Shown: in pieces, positions 52,901 through 61,442 of the stretch
Numbering within the stretch: position 1 is the first letter of the stretch
Layout of the letters: every line of letters starts with the position of its first letter
Source: Pseudomonadota bacterium
GTDB taxonomy: Bacteria; Pseudomonadota; Gammaproteobacteria; Steroidobacterales; Steroidobacteraceae
Reading direction: 5' to 3'
Assembly (NCBI GenBank): GCA_023391815.1
Contig: JAEWAF010000064.1
Coordinates: 140,236 to 204,235 of the forward strand
Length of the DNA: 64,000 nucleotides
Position numbers and translations under genes: made by a program
Notes under the pieces: generated by a model
Told to the model about the DNA's origin: nothing
What the model saw: only the letters and a program-made list of their open reading frames with translations
The model's database searches: none

Positions 52901-52932
52901 CGAGGCGAAGTCGGCGCTCCGGCTTCGCCTCG
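52901..52932 (+). terminator. Strong hairpin between TonB receptor and creatininase-like gene
   Basis: CGAGGCGAAG (52901-52910) and CTTCGCCTCG (52923-52932) form a 10-bp perfect stem, extendable by a C-G and a G-U pair, with a loop of about eight bases. It lies 18 bases after the receptor stop and 14 before the next ATG, with no T-tract. It may be a terminator, or an attenuator or RNA-stability element lowering expression of the downstream genes. Confidence 0.5.
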
Positions 52933-52946
52933 TTCGGCAAGCTCGA

Positions 52947-53849
52947 ATGACAACTTCAATACTCGGGACCAGGGGTGCGAATTTGTGTCATTTCATCGTG
53001 AGAAGCGTTGCGCTTACCTTGGTTACAGCCGCCACGCTCACTGCGCAGCCGGCCTTGGCCGCGAGCTCCGGCTCCCGGGCGGCAGTCGAGTTCGAGTTGA
53101 TGACCTGGCCCGAGGTCAGGGACGCCCTTGCGGCAGGAAAAACCACCGCTCTTATCTACACCGGCGGTGTCGAGCAACGCGGTCCGCAAAATGTCAACGG
53201 CGGCCATAACATCATGGGGCGCGCGATCGTCAGAGAAATTGCGCTGCGCCTCGGCAACGCGATCGCCATGCCGGTGTTGCCGCTCACGCCGAACAACGCC
53301 AGCGCGGAGCTGCCAGGGACCATTGGCTTGACCAACGACCTGTTACAGAAAATTCTGGAGCGAATGGTCGAGCAGTCCATTACGACCGGCTTCAAGAACG
53401 TGGTGGTGATGGGCGACCACGGCGGCGGTCAGGGCGAGGGCGACAACAATGTTTATCGCAAGGTAGCGACCGAGATGGACGCCCGCTACAGCGCTTCGGG
53501 CGTGCATGTCTTCTATTGCGATCAGGTGTATGAGCCCGCGAATCATGCGATGGAAGAGAAGCTCGCTGCTAAAGGCTATCCTAGAGCCCGGCATGCCGGC
53601 GTACACGACACTTCCATCATGATGTACCTCGATCACGATGGCACGTATGTGCGCAAGTCATTGCTGCCGACCGCGGTAGGTATTCCGGTCGGCGCCGATG
53701 GTAAACCGCAGCCTGCCGCGGACTCGCCGAAGAACGGTATCGTTGGCGATGCCCGCCGTGCCAGCGCCGCGATCGGCAAAGAAGCCTTCGAAATGAAGGT
53801 CGACTTCGCGGTCAAACAGATTCAGACATTCATTCCGCCAAGAAGCTGA
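52947..53849 (+). CDS. Exported creatininase-family protein with altered metal ligands
   Basis: The 300-residue protein has a signal peptide (LTLVTAATLTAQPALAA) and the creatininase amidohydrolase fold: ALIYTGGVEQRGPQNVNGGHNIMG, LPGTIGLTNDLLQKIL, FKNVVVMGDHGGGQGE and ARHAGVHDTSIMMYL. In creatininase the first block is EQHGPHLPLxxD, supplying Glu, His and Asp to the metals. Here it reads Glu76-Gln-Arg78 and the Asp position is His87, and the later H-x-E is H-G-G. The site is therefore rearranged. Substrate unknown. It is five bases upstream of the NHL gene and probably cotranscribed with it. Confidence 0.82.
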   Translation: MTTSILGTRGANLCHFIVRSVALTLVTAATLTAQPALAASSGSRAAVEFELMTWPEVRDALAAGKTTALIYTGGVEQRGPQNVNGGHNIMGRAIVREIALRLGNAIAMPVLPLTPNNASAELPGTIGLTNDLLQKILERMVEQSITTGFKNVVVMGDHGGGQGEGDNNVYRKVATEMDARYSASGVHVFYCDQVYEPANHAMEEKLAAKGYPRARHAGVHDTSIMMYLDHDGTYVRKSLLPTAVGIPVGADGKPQPAADSPKNGIVGDARRASAAIGKEAFEMKVDFAVKQIQTFIPPRS

Positions 53850-53854
53850 GTTCC

Positions 53855-54955
53855 GTGAAAAAGATCTATGCCTTCCGGGGCCTCTCCTGGGCCGCCCTGT
53901 GTATCGCCGCTGCCGCACCCGCCGTCGCCGAGGAGAAAGGTGGCCTGGATCTGACCGGCCCGTATGACGTGGTCGTCGGCTGGTTCAAGCCGGGCATCGA
54001 AGGCTGGAACCAGCGCGTCGTGTCCGTGAATGCCGAAGACCCCAATCGCGTCTTCATCGGCGCCGTCGACCGGAACGACACGCGCGAAGGTCATCCGATG
54101 CTGTCCGCCGACGGCAAGGTGATGAAGGAAAAGACCACCGTCGTCCGCGACAACAACAACTTCGAGAAGGGTGACGTCAACAACCTGCTGGTGCTCAACG
54201 CCAACGGCGAGGTGATCGAGAACTGGTCGCAATGGAACAGCGAAATTTCGATCGCTCACCACATCATCATCGACCCGTACGATCCCGCGCACGCCGTGTG
54301 GGTGGTCGATCGTTTCAATCATCGCATCCTGAAGTTCAGCAACGACGGCAAGCAGCTGCTGCTCAAGGTCGGTGAGAAGGGCGTTCCGGGCAACGACGAG
54401 AATCACTTCCACGATCCGGCCAGCCTGGCGTTCCTGCCGGATGGCTCGTTCTACGTCGCCGACGGCTACACCAACTCGCGCGTCGTGAAGTTCGATAAGA
54501 GCGGCAAGTACCTGATGTCGTGGGGATCGAAGGGCTCGGGCCCGGGTGAGTTCAGCCTGGTGCACTCGGTCGCGGTCGACGCGAACCGGGTTTATGTGGC
54601 CGATCGCAACAACGATCGCATCCAGATCTTCGATCACAACGGCAAGTTCCTCGACCAGTGGCCGGGCACGGCGCGCGTCACTCGTGTCATCACGACGGAC
54701 GATAAGCGCGTGTGTGTGTCGGCGACGCGATATGGCCGTTTTGCCTGTTATGACCTCAACGGCAAGCTGGTGTCCCAATGGGGCACGCTCGGTGACGAGC
54801 CGGGCGTCAGCGACAACGCGCATCAAATCGACGTCGATAACGAAGGCAACTTCTATGTCGCCGACGCCAACAACAATCGCGTGCAGAAGTTCGTGCCGAA
54901 AAAGAACGCCAACAAGGCGCAGCTGATCGGTAAGGAGTTGGTGCTGAAGAAATAG
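53855..54955 (+). CDS. NHL-repeat beta-propeller protein, periplasmic
   Basis: The 366-residue exported protein (GTG start, signal ending PAVAEE) contains at least four NHL repeats. Examples are AVWVVDRFNHRILKFSNDGK, FYVADGYTNSRVVKFDKSGKYLMSWG, VYVADRNNDRIQIFDHNGKFLDQW and FYVADANNNRVQKFVPK, which together would form a six-bladed propeller. Such propellers bind ligands or proteins; some relatives are lyases of the peptidyl-amidoglycolate type, but no such active site can be assigned here. It is coupled closely to the creatininase-like gene. Confidence 0.87.
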   Translation: MKKIYAFRGLSWAALCIAAAAPAVAEEKGGLDLTGPYDVVVGWFKPGIEGWNQRVVSVNAEDPNRVFIGAVDRNDTREGHPMLSADGKVMKEKTTVVRDNNNFEKGDVNNLLVLNANGEVIENWSQWNSEISIAHHIIIDPYDPAHAVWVVDRFNHRILKFSNDGKQLLLKVGEKGVPGNDENHFHDPASLAFLPDGSFYVADGYTNSRVVKFDKSGKYLMSWGSKGSGPGEFSLVHSVAVDANRVYVADRNNDRIQIFDHNGKFLDQWPGTARVTRVITTDDKRVCVSATRYGRFACYDLNGKLVSQWGTLGDEPGVSDNAHQIDVDNEGNFYVADANNNRVQKFVPKKNANKAQLIGKELVLKK

Positions 54956-54962
54956 TCGCGGC

Positions 54963-54988
54963 CGAGCAAGTGCCTGACGGCGTGCTCG
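54963..54988. terminator. Candidate hairpin after NHL gene
   Basis: CGAGCA (54963-54968) and TGCTCG (54983-54988) are perfect 6-bp arms around a GC-rich loop, eight bases after the NHL stop and before the convergent small gene at 55061. There is no T-tract. Confidence 0.3.
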
Positions 54989-55060
54989 TGAAGCTTATGC
55001 CGTCACGGTCGTCGTAAGCGGACGCGCGAGCGGCCATTCCGTGAAGTCGACAACGTCACC

Positions 55061-55417
55061 TCACTTTGGCGTGGGGTTGTCGCCCTGGCTCTTGCGTTCC
55101 GACTTGGCTTTCGCCTTGTCCTTTGCCACCTCGGCCGGGGTGCGCATGACAGGGCTGGAGTGGTGGACGTAGTCGGCGCTGCTTTGGGCTTCCTCGCTGG
55201 CCGGCTGCTTGGCTGGATCGGCGGCCTGCGCATCGATTTTTGCGGCCACCTTCTCACACTCTTTCTTCGTCGCCCCTTTGGCGTCCGCGCAATCGCGCTT
55301 CACGGATGCCTTGGGCGCTGGCGGTGGAGTCGAGGTCTCGCCGTCAGCCAGTGAAGCCTGACAAATCAACGCGAGCAATCCCGTGCAAAGCGCAGGGCGC
55401 AAGGTGCCGAATCGCAT
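55061..55417 (-). CDS. Small exported alanine/lysine-rich hypothetical protein
   Basis: I do not recognise this 118-residue protein. It has a signal peptide (MRFGTLRPALCTGLLALICQASLADG), then a low-complexity charged sequence rich in Ala, Lys, Pro and Glu (PPPAPKASVKRDC, ATKKECEKVAAKIDAQAADPAKQ, EVAKDKAKAKSERK) with two cysteines. It is probably a disordered periplasmic protein. It is convergent with the NHL gene and divergent from the secreted-repeat gene at 55644. The upstream bases contain CTGGAGGCGACC before the ATG, a good ribosome site. Confidence 0.65.
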   Translation of the reverse strand: MRFGTLRPALCTGLLALICQASLADGETSTPPPAPKASVKRDCADAKGATKKECEKVAAKIDAQAADPAKQPASEEAQSSADYVHHSSPVMRTPAEVAKDKAKAKSERKSQGDNPTPK

Positions 55418-55643
55418 GGTCGCCTCCAGGGCAGCTGTTGTTTGTCACGGAAACTAACGTTCGGGTGCGGGCCCGGTTCCAGTCGGCGATCGCGGTAGAT
55501 GACGAAACAAACAAAGTCGTCGCGAGATATCGGCATGGATAAATCAAGCGCACTGGACTATCTTTCAGCGAGGTCGGGATCACCGTCAGCAGCGTTAACC
55601 CGGGCGGGTCGTTTCGACACGCCCCGAACGACGGAGGTTGAAA

Positions 55644-56162
55644 ATGCACAGGCTTTGCGTCCCGCTCGGCGCGGCATTCGTTCTCTGGACCTTATCGGCG
55701 GCCGCCGCCGAATCTTCCGTCGAAAGCAGTCCCTATCCCGGCGCCGTGGCTTTGGCCCAGAGCCCCACTGGAGCCTGGGGCTATAAATCCTTCCCGCAAT
55801 TGCTGCCGCTATACATTTTCAAGGGCGAACCGGGCGGTCGTTCGCTGTGCGATCGGGATTGCACGGCGGTGTGGCCCATCATTCGCGCGGACGAAAATGA
55901 CAAGCCCGTGGGTGCCTGGACCATCGTGAAGCGCGACGATGGCCGCTTGCAGTGGGCGTACAAGAACCATCCGGTCTACACCTACTTCGAGGACCGTCCC
56001 AACGATCCCAAAGGGGTCGGCAAGAACATGGATTGGTATCTGGACGAGCACGCGTACGCCTATCTCACCAGTGTGGGTGTGCAGATGGCGCCACCGGTCA
56101 AAGATGCGAAGAGCGACAAAGGCAAGAAGATTCAGGCCACGGCAGAGCTGCTCCAGCCGTAG
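55644..56162 (+). CDS. Secreted-repeat (PF03640/COG4315-type) protein, single unit
   Basis: The 172-residue exported protein has a GGAGG ribosome site six bases before the ATG at 55644 and a signal peptide ending SAAAAES. Its body resembles one unit of the 452-residue protein at 44443: LYIFKGEPGGRSLCDRDCTAVWPIIRADENDKPVGAWTIVKRDDGRLQWAYKNHPVYTY. Cysteines in CDRDC match the paired cysteines of the longer paralogue. It may serve the same system, although no sigma-54 site is seen upstream. Function unknown. Confidence 0.8.
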   Translation: MHRLCVPLGAAFVLWTLSAAAAESSVESSPYPGAVALAQSPTGAWGYKSFPQLLPLYIFKGEPGGRSLCDRDCTAVWPIIRADENDKPVGAWTIVKRDDGRLQWAYKNHPVYTYFEDRPNDPKGVGKNMDWYLDEHAYAYLTSVGVQMAPPVKDAKSDKGKKIQATAELLQP

Positions 56163-56176
56163 CGAGGCGACACTCC

Positions 56177-56683
56177 TCATTTGCGAGAAGGCGCCCGACG
56201 ACTGCTTCGAGTCGCACCGACGGCTTTGAGCGGGCCTTGAATCTTGACGTTCCTCATCGCGACCAGGGTCTTGACGCTTTTCACATGATTGTCCGCGTAC
56301 AGCGCGCTGCGGGTCATGGCTTCGAAACTTTCCATGTCTCGTGCGACCACGCGGAGCACGAAATCGTAGCCGCCGGTCACGTACCACGTTTCGAGGATCT
56401 CCGGCACGGACTGTAGCTTGCGAATGAACTGATCGAGGATGGCCGTCCGCTCGCGCTCGAGCGTCACCAGCACGATCATGGTCAAGGGCCAGCCCATCAC
56501 GCGGGGCGAGACCAGCGCGATTTCCCGCTCGATCGCTTTCGATCGTTTCAAGCGTTGAATGCGCCGATAACAGGTCGGCTCGGACAAGCCGGCGACCGCA
56601 GCCAGCTTGCCGATCGGCATCCTCGCGTCCACTTGCAGCAGCTCCAGCAATCGATAGTCGGCGGCGTCCAGATCGGTGTTCAT
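56177..56683 (-). CDS. Lrp/AsnC-family regulator
   Basis: The 168-residue regulator has an N-terminal helix-turn-helix (DAADYRLLELLQVDARMPIGKLAAVAGLSEPTCYRRIQRLKRSKAI) and a RAM-type ligand domain (VLVTLERERTAILDQFIRKLQSVPEILETWYVTGGYDFVLRVVARDMESFEAM). ATG at 56683 is preferred; a GTG three codons upstream is possible. It is divergent from a class III aminotransferase across about 106 bp containing a TTTTCA-N11-TGAAAA inverted repeat, so it probably controls that gene in response to an amino acid or amine. Confidence 0.9.
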   Translation of the reverse strand: MNTDLDAADYRLLELLQVDARMPIGKLAAVAGLSEPTCYRRIQRLKRSKAIEREIALVSPRVMGWPLTMIVLVTLERERTAILDQFIRKLQSVPEILETWYVTGGYDFVLRVVARDMESFEAMTRSALYADNHVKSVKTLVAMRNVKIQGPLKAVGATRSSRRAPSRK

Positions 56684-56705
56684 GGGGCTCACGGCTTGGC
56701 GATAA

Positions 56706-56728
56706 TTTTCATCATTGCAGCTTGAAAA
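56706..56728. promoter_or_regulatory. Candidate Lrp-type operator
   Basis: TTTTCA (56706-56711) and TGAAAA (56723-56728) form an inverted repeat in the only AT-rich part of the gap between the Lrp gene and the aminotransferase gene. The length and AT character suit Lrp/AsnC sites. Binding is inferred. Confidence 0.4.
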
Positions 56729-56789
56729 GTTGCGAACCTGTCGCGGCGGGCGCGGCTAAGTTGTGGGCGAACTTCGGGAGATTCCGCTC

Positions 56790-58187
56790 ATGACGACCAC
56801 GCTCGAACAGCTCAAATCGATGGACCGCGCCACGGTCCTGCATCCATTCACTCATGCCCGGGACTTTGCCTCGGGAGCAGCCGATTGTTTTGTGGTGGAG
56901 TCGGCCGCCGGCGTTCGCATCAAGGGCGCGGATGGCAGCGAGCTCATCGACGGGTTCAGCGGTCTGTACTGCGTGAATGTGGGCTATGGGCGCGCCGAAG
57001 TCGCGGAGGCCATCGCCGCCCAGGCTCGTAAGCTGGCCTACTACCATGCTTATGCTGGTAACACGACGGAGGCACTGGCGCGGCTGTCGGCTCGGCTGAT
57101 CGCGATGGCGCCGGCGGGCATGGCCAAAGTGTTCTATGGTCTGTCGGGCTCCGACGCGAACGAGACCAATGCCAAGCTGGTCTGGTACTACAACAATCTG
57201 CGCGGCCTGCCGCGTAAGAAGAAAATCATTTCGCGAGAGCGCGGCTATCACGGCTGCTCGGTGATTGCAGGCTCGATGACCGGACTGTCCTTCTATCACG
57301 AGCACATGGATCTGCCGCTGCCCATCGTCCGCCATGCCGGCGTTCCTCATCATTATTGGGGTGCCGGGAAAGGCGAGACGGAGCGCGACTTTTCGAAACG
57401 GCGCGCCCGCGAGCTCGAAGCGTTGATCGTCGCGGAGGGACCGGAGACGGTGGGCGCATTCATCGCCGAGCCGGTGCTGGGAACTGGCGGATTGATCCCG
57501 CCGCCGGAGGGCTACTGGGATGAGATTCAGGCGGTGTTGAAGCGACACGATGTGTTGTTGATCAGCGATGAAGGCGTTTGCGGGTTCGGCCGTGTGGGGA
57601 CGGCGTTCGGCAGCGACCGATATGGGATGCAGCCGGATCTGATCACCGTGGCGAAAGGTCTGACGAGCGCCTATGTGCCGATGTCCGCGTCTTTGATCGG
57701 CGAGCGGATCTGGGAGGTCGTGCGCGACGCTGCCGAACGTGTCGGTGCGTTTTCGCATGGCTACACGTACAGCGGTCATCCGTTGGGAGCAGCGGCCGCG
57801 AACGCGTGTCTCGACATCCTCGAACGAGAGCGACTGGCGGACAACGCTGAGCGCGTCGGCAACTACCTGCGTGAGCGACTGGCGAGTGAGTTGGCAGCGC
57901 ATGACTTCGTTGCTGAGGTTCGTGGCGTCGGCATGCTCGCGGCCATCGAGTTCGTCGCGGACCGTGCCGGCAAGCGTCGCTTCGATCCCGCATTGAAAGT
58001 GGGAGCCCGCTTGTCCGCCGCCGCGCGGCGGAGAGGTCTGATAACGCGTGCCATGCCCCATGGAGACATTCTCGGTTTCGCTCCACCGTTGATTTTGTCG
58101 CCGTCGGACGCCGATGAGATCGTGGCAATCACGCGCGCGGCAGTGAAGGAGGTGACGGACCAGCTCAAACGCGAACGGGCTGTGTAA
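56790..58187 (+). CDS. Class III pyridoxal-phosphate aminotransferase (omega-aminotransferase type)
   Basis: The 465-residue enzyme is a subgroup III aminotransferase of the kind using beta-alanine, putrescine or gamma-aminobutyrate with pyruvate. Seen are LIDGFSGLYCVNVGYGR, FYGLSGSDANETNAKLVWYYNNLRG, RGYHGCSVIAGSMTG, FIAEPVLGTGGLIPPPEGYW, Asp260 for the pyridine nitrogen in ISDEGVCGFGRVG (usually DEV), and Lys289 in TVAKGLTSAYVPM as the Schiff-base lysine. ATG 56790 has GGGAG upstream. It converges on a GabD-type dehydrogenase, so the aldehyde product may be oxidised to succinate or malonate semialdehyde products. Confidence 0.9.
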   Translation: MTTTLEQLKSMDRATVLHPFTHARDFASGAADCFVVESAAGVRIKGADGSELIDGFSGLYCVNVGYGRAEVAEAIAAQARKLAYYHAYAGNTTEALARLSARLIAMAPAGMAKVFYGLSGSDANETNAKLVWYYNNLRGLPRKKKIISRERGYHGCSVIAGSMTGLSFYHEHMDLPLPIVRHAGVPHHYWGAGKGETERDFSKRRARELEALIVAEGPETVGAFIAEPVLGTGGLIPPPEGYWDEIQAVLKRHDVLLISDEGVCGFGRVGTAFGSDRYGMQPDLITVAKGLTSAYVPMSASLIGERIWEVVRDAAERVGAFSHGYTYSGHPLGAAAANACLDILERERLADNAERVGNYLRERLASELAAHDFVAEVRGVGMLAAIEFVADRAGKRRFDPALKVGARLSAAARRRGLITRAMPHGDILGFAPPLILSPSDADEIVAITRAAVKEVTDQLKRERAV

Positions 58188-58195
58188 GCTTTCGA

Positions 58196-59656
58196 TCAAG
58201 GGGCGCCGGCGATGCAGATGTACTTCAGCTCCAGGTACTCATCGAGTCCGTGACGCGATCCTTCGCGTCCCAGACCGGATTGTTTGATACCGCCGAAGGG
58301 AATCGGCGGGCCGGTAAAACGATCCGTGTTGATGGCAACCATCCCATAGTCCAAGGCGTCGCTCACGCGCAGCGCCCGGTCCAGGTCGTGAGTGCAGATG
58401 TAAGCGGCGAGCCCGTAGATCGTGTCGTTGGCGATCTCGATCGCTTCCTGCTCGTTGTCGAACGGCAGAATCGCCGCCACCGGACCGAATGTTTCCTCGC
58501 GATGGATCAGCATGTCAGGCGTAGTGTCCGCCAGCACCGTCGGAGTGACGAATAGCGGGCCGGCCGAATGACGACCGCCGCCGAATCGCAATGACGCACC
58601 CTTCGCGATCGCGTCGTGAATCTGCCGCTCGCACCGGGCCACTGCTCGCTGCGAAATCAGCGGACCGATGTCGACGCCGGGGTCGAGGCCGTTGCCAACT
58701 CGCAGCGCCCGGGTGAGCTCGACGAAGTGATCGACGAACTCTGCGTAGCGCCGGCGCTGGATCAGGATTCGGTTCGCCGCCAGGCAATCCTGTCCCGAGG
58801 TCTGAAACTTTGCAGAAACAGCGAGGCGCGCTGCCGCGGCAATGTCCACATCGTCGAAGACAATAAAAGGAGCGTGGCCGCCGAGTTCGAGCGATACACG
58901 CTTCACGCTGTCGGCACATTGACGCAGCAAGGTGCGGCCGACCTCCGTCGAGCCGGTGAAGGACACCGCACGCACGATTTCGCTCGTCGTTAATGCTTGC
59001 GCGATGGTGCGCGCGTCCCCGGTGACGACTGAGAAGACACCGGCAGGTAGTCCCGCACGCTCGGCAAGCGCGGCGAGCGCGAGGGCAGAGAAGGGAGTCT
59101 CATCGGCGGGCCGCACGATGACCGGGCAACCCGCGGCAAGCGCCGCCCCCGCCTTGCGCGTGATCATCGCTGAAGGGAAGTTCCAGGGAGTGATGGCTGC
59201 AACCACGCCGATCGGCTGGCGTGTCGTCATCAGTCGCCGGCCGGTGAGATGGCTGGGAATCGTTTCGCCGTACGCCCGACGGCCTTCTTCGGCAAACCAG
59301 TCGAGAAAGCTTGCGGCATATTCGATTTCGCCGCGCGCTTCGGCGAGCGGCTTGCCTTGTTCGAGTGTCATGATGACTGAGAGGTCCGCGCTCGCTGCAC
59401 GCATGAGCGCACCCCACTTCCTGAGCAGCCGACCGCGTTCGTCAGGAGTCAGTGCGCGCCAGGCCGGCCAAGCGCGTTGCGCGGCCTCGATTGCCTCGTG
59501 CGTTTCACTCTCACCGGCGGCCGCCACGGAGCCGAGCCAGTCGCCGTTCGCGGGATTGCGCACTGGAAACAAACCGCCATCGCTGGAGTCGCGCCAGCGT
59601 CCGTCGACGTAGAGCTGTCCTCGGACCAACTCCTTGTCGGCAACGTGTGCCTGCAT
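58196..59656 (-). CDS. gabD: NAD(P)-dependent succinate-semialdehyde dehydrogenase
   Basis: The 486-residue aldehyde dehydrogenase follows E. coli GabD block by block: VDGRWRDSSDGGLFPVRNPANGDWLGSV, MTLEQGKPLAEARGEIEYAASFLDWFAEEGRR, ITPWNFPSAMITRKAGAALAAGCPVIV, SFTGSTEVGRTLL and SLELGGHAPFIVFDD (catalytic-base Glu). The nucleophilic Cys lies in TSGQDCLAANR, and FGGIKQSGLGREGSRHGLDEYLELKY follows. It would oxidise succinate semialdehyde, the product of GABA transamination. The frame is open to 59851; the ATG at 59656 (MQAHVADKEL) is chosen by alignment. It ends nine bases from the convergent aminotransferase stop. Confidence 0.85.
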   Translation of the reverse strand: MQAHVADKELVRGQLYVDGRWRDSSDGGLFPVRNPANGDWLGSVAAAGESETHEAIEAAQRAWPAWRALTPDERGRLLRKWGALMRAASADLSVIMTLEQGKPLAEARGEIEYAASFLDWFAEEGRRAYGETIPSHLTGRRLMTTRQPIGVVAAITPWNFPSAMITRKAGAALAAGCPVIVRPADETPFSALALAALAERAGLPAGVFSVVTGDARTIAQALTTSEIVRAVSFTGSTEVGRTLLRQCADSVKRVSLELGGHAPFIVFDDVDIAAAARLAVSAKFQTSGQDCLAANRILIQRRRYAEFVDHFVELTRALRVGNGLDPGVDIGPLISQRAVARCERQIHDAIAKGASLRFGGGRHSAGPLFVTPTVLADTTPDMLIHREETFGPVAAILPFDNEQEAIEIANDTIYGLAAYICTHDLDRALRVSDALDYGMVAINTDRFTGPPIPFGGIKQSGLGREGSRHGLDEYLELKYICIAGAP

Positions 59657-60132
59657 TCGGTGCTCGGAAAAGGAACTCGTCGCTGAAATCACTGCACGCT
59701 CTCTCGCCGCATCGACCATGGACGGGCAGTGTGCGTTACTCGTCGCCGACAACTTTGCGGATCCCACCGACAGCACACGGAGCTTTTCCCGCGCGGACGC
59801 TTCGTCACAAAAGGTTTTTCTGCGCGACTTGTCTCGCGCAGCGCGGGCCAACAGACGCGCCTGGACAAAACCCGCGATGCTTGTGCCGAACGGGGGAAAG
59901 TCCCGCCAGTCGTGCCGCCGACACGAAGTTTCTCAAGTCATTCGCTGCTAGCTTGAGCGTGGCTATGACTTCAAGAAAACGGCAGAGGCCGGGTCTGCGG
60001 TTGACGGAGCACGAGATTCCTGGACGCCAGTCGAGCTAGGGCCTCGCGTCGCAACCCACATGATCGTGAGCCAACCGCGCGCGGCGGGACTCAGGTTCGG
60101 CCAGAAGTTCTAACTCAAGAGGATGGAATCCG
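59657..60132. other. 476-bp intergenic region upstream of gabD and the serine-hydrolase gene
   Basis: Only the first part (to 59851) is open in the gabD frame, without family similarity. A perfect 8-bp inverted repeat, CTGCGCGA-N6-TCGCGCAG, lies at 59820-59841 next to a T-run. An AGAGGA ribosome site for the serine hydrolase lies at 60118-60123. I see no other gene and no confident promoter. Confidence 0.5.
59820..59841. repeat. Perfect 8-bp inverted repeat in the gabD upstream region
   Basis: CTGCGCGA (59820-59827) and TCGCGCAG (59834-59841) are separated by six bases. The run of T lies on the left side in + orientation, so it does not fit an intrinsic terminator in either direction. It could be an operator for gabD. 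Confidence 0.4.
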
Positions 60133-61386
60133 ATGTTTGATACTCGTGCACCGATCAATCGCCGCGACCTGCTCACTGGCGTCCTGGCGGCCGCCGGGCT
60201 GGTCGTTCTACCGCCGCGCGTGCTGGGCGCGTCGTCATCATCATTTCCCGAATGGCTCCAAAGCACAGCGTTCGACGATTTCGTGCGCGCCCAGCTCGCG
60301 TCCGCGTTCGATCCGGGCCTGAGTCTGGGGATCATCTACCAGGGCAGCTTGCTTCGCACGGCGGGCTACGGCTGGGCCGACATCGCCGCGCAACGTCCCA
60401 TGGAAGCGAACACGCTCATGAACATCGCTTCAGTCACGAAGACGATCACCTGTACGGCGGTGATGCAACTCGTGGAGCGCGGTAAGTTGCGGCTCGACGA
60501 TGACGTCAATCGATATCTGCCGTTTCGGGTGCGGCACCCGGCGCATTCGGATGCGCGCATCACCGTTCGCCGACTTTTGACGCATACGTCATCGATCACC
60601 GACGGTCCGGCTTACCAGCAAAGCTATGCCTGCGGCGATCCACGCGTCTCGCTCGGTTCCTGGTTACGCAGTTATCTCGTCCCGGGCGGTTCGAATTACG
60701 ACGCGGCTGCGAACTTCGGTGCGTGGCGGCCGGGCGAGCAATGGAGCTACAGCAACGTGGCATTCGGTTTGCTGGGGCTGCTGATCGAAAGCGCGTCGCG
60801 CTGTTCCTATATGGATTACGTGATCAAGAACATTTTTCGCCCGCTCGGCATGACCAGCAGCCGCATTCTGTTGGCCGGTATGCGCCCGGAATCTCATGCG
60901 ACACCTTATACATACATCACCGATGGCGACGTCTCGGCCGTGCCGTTGCGTGATCCAAAGTGGAGTCCGCCGCCCGGCCAGATGACACTCCAGGTGCCCC
61001 ATTGTTTGTACAGCTTCGCGACGCCACCCGACGGGCTTGCTCGCACCAGCGCCGCGGAGCTGTCTCGATTTCTGCTCGCCTACATGGGCGGCGGAACGCT
61101 GGACGGCTTCCGACTGCTGCGCTTCGATACTGTGAGGCAGATCCTGAGCGATCAACGCGTGCCATTCCCGGAAGAGGGCGGCGTACAAGGTCTTGCGTGG
61201 GTCGGCGAAAAGATGCAGAGCTCGCAAGCGAACTGGAATCACTCGGGCGGCGATCCCGGAGTGACCACGCTCATGATGTTTCGACCTTCCGATGGCCGTG
61301 GCCTGGTGATATTCGCGAACTCATCCAACCCCGAAGCGCTGGTCGCGGTCGCCAACGCAGTGTTCGGCGACGCGGCGGTGACGTAA
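60133..61386 (+). CDS. Serine hydrolase of the beta-lactamase (class C/esterase) family, Tat-exported
   Basis: The 417-residue protein has a twin-arginine leader (INRRDLLTGVLAAAGLVVLPP) and the penicillin-binding fold. The active-site motif is Ser100-Val-Thr-Lys103 in MNIASVTKTITCTAV, followed by YSN (about residue 206, QWSYSNVAFG) and HSGG near residue 376 in place of KTG. Relatives include esterases, D-aminopeptidases and AmpC-like enzymes, and the target is not clear from sequence. It converges on a leftward Lrp regulator. Confidence 0.9.
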   Translation: MFDTRAPINRRDLLTGVLAAAGLVVLPPRVLGASSSSFPEWLQSTAFDDFVRAQLASAFDPGLSLGIIYQGSLLRTAGYGWADIAAQRPMEANTLMNIASVTKTITCTAVMQLVERGKLRLDDDVNRYLPFRVRHPAHSDARITVRRLLTHTSSITDGPAYQQSYACGDPRVSLGSWLRSYLVPGGSNYDAAANFGAWRPGEQWSYSNVAFGLLGLLIESASRCSYMDYVIKNIFRPLGMTSSRILLAGMRPESHATPYTYITDGDVSAVPLRDPKWSPPPGQMTLQVPHCLYSFATPPDGLARTSAAELSRFLLAYMGGGTLDGFRLLRFDTVRQILSDQRVPFPEEGGVQGLAWVGEKMQSSQANWNHSGGDPGVTTLMMFRPSDGRGLVIFANSSNPEALVAVANAVFGDAAVT

Positions 61387-61442
61387 GTAACGTCGATCAT
61401 CCCGGCAGACGATGACGCTTTCTCGAACGTCAAGCGAGCTTC

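Noticed and set aside
56712..58199. 495-residue minus-strand frame opposite the aminotransferase gene
   Set aside because: The aminotransferase has intact Asp260 and Lys289 motifs; the antisense frame has none.
59820..59841. Hairpin near gabD as an intrinsic terminator
   Set aside because: The T-run precedes the stem on the plus strand and becomes an A-run after it on the minus strand, so neither orientation fits; kept only as an inverted repeat.
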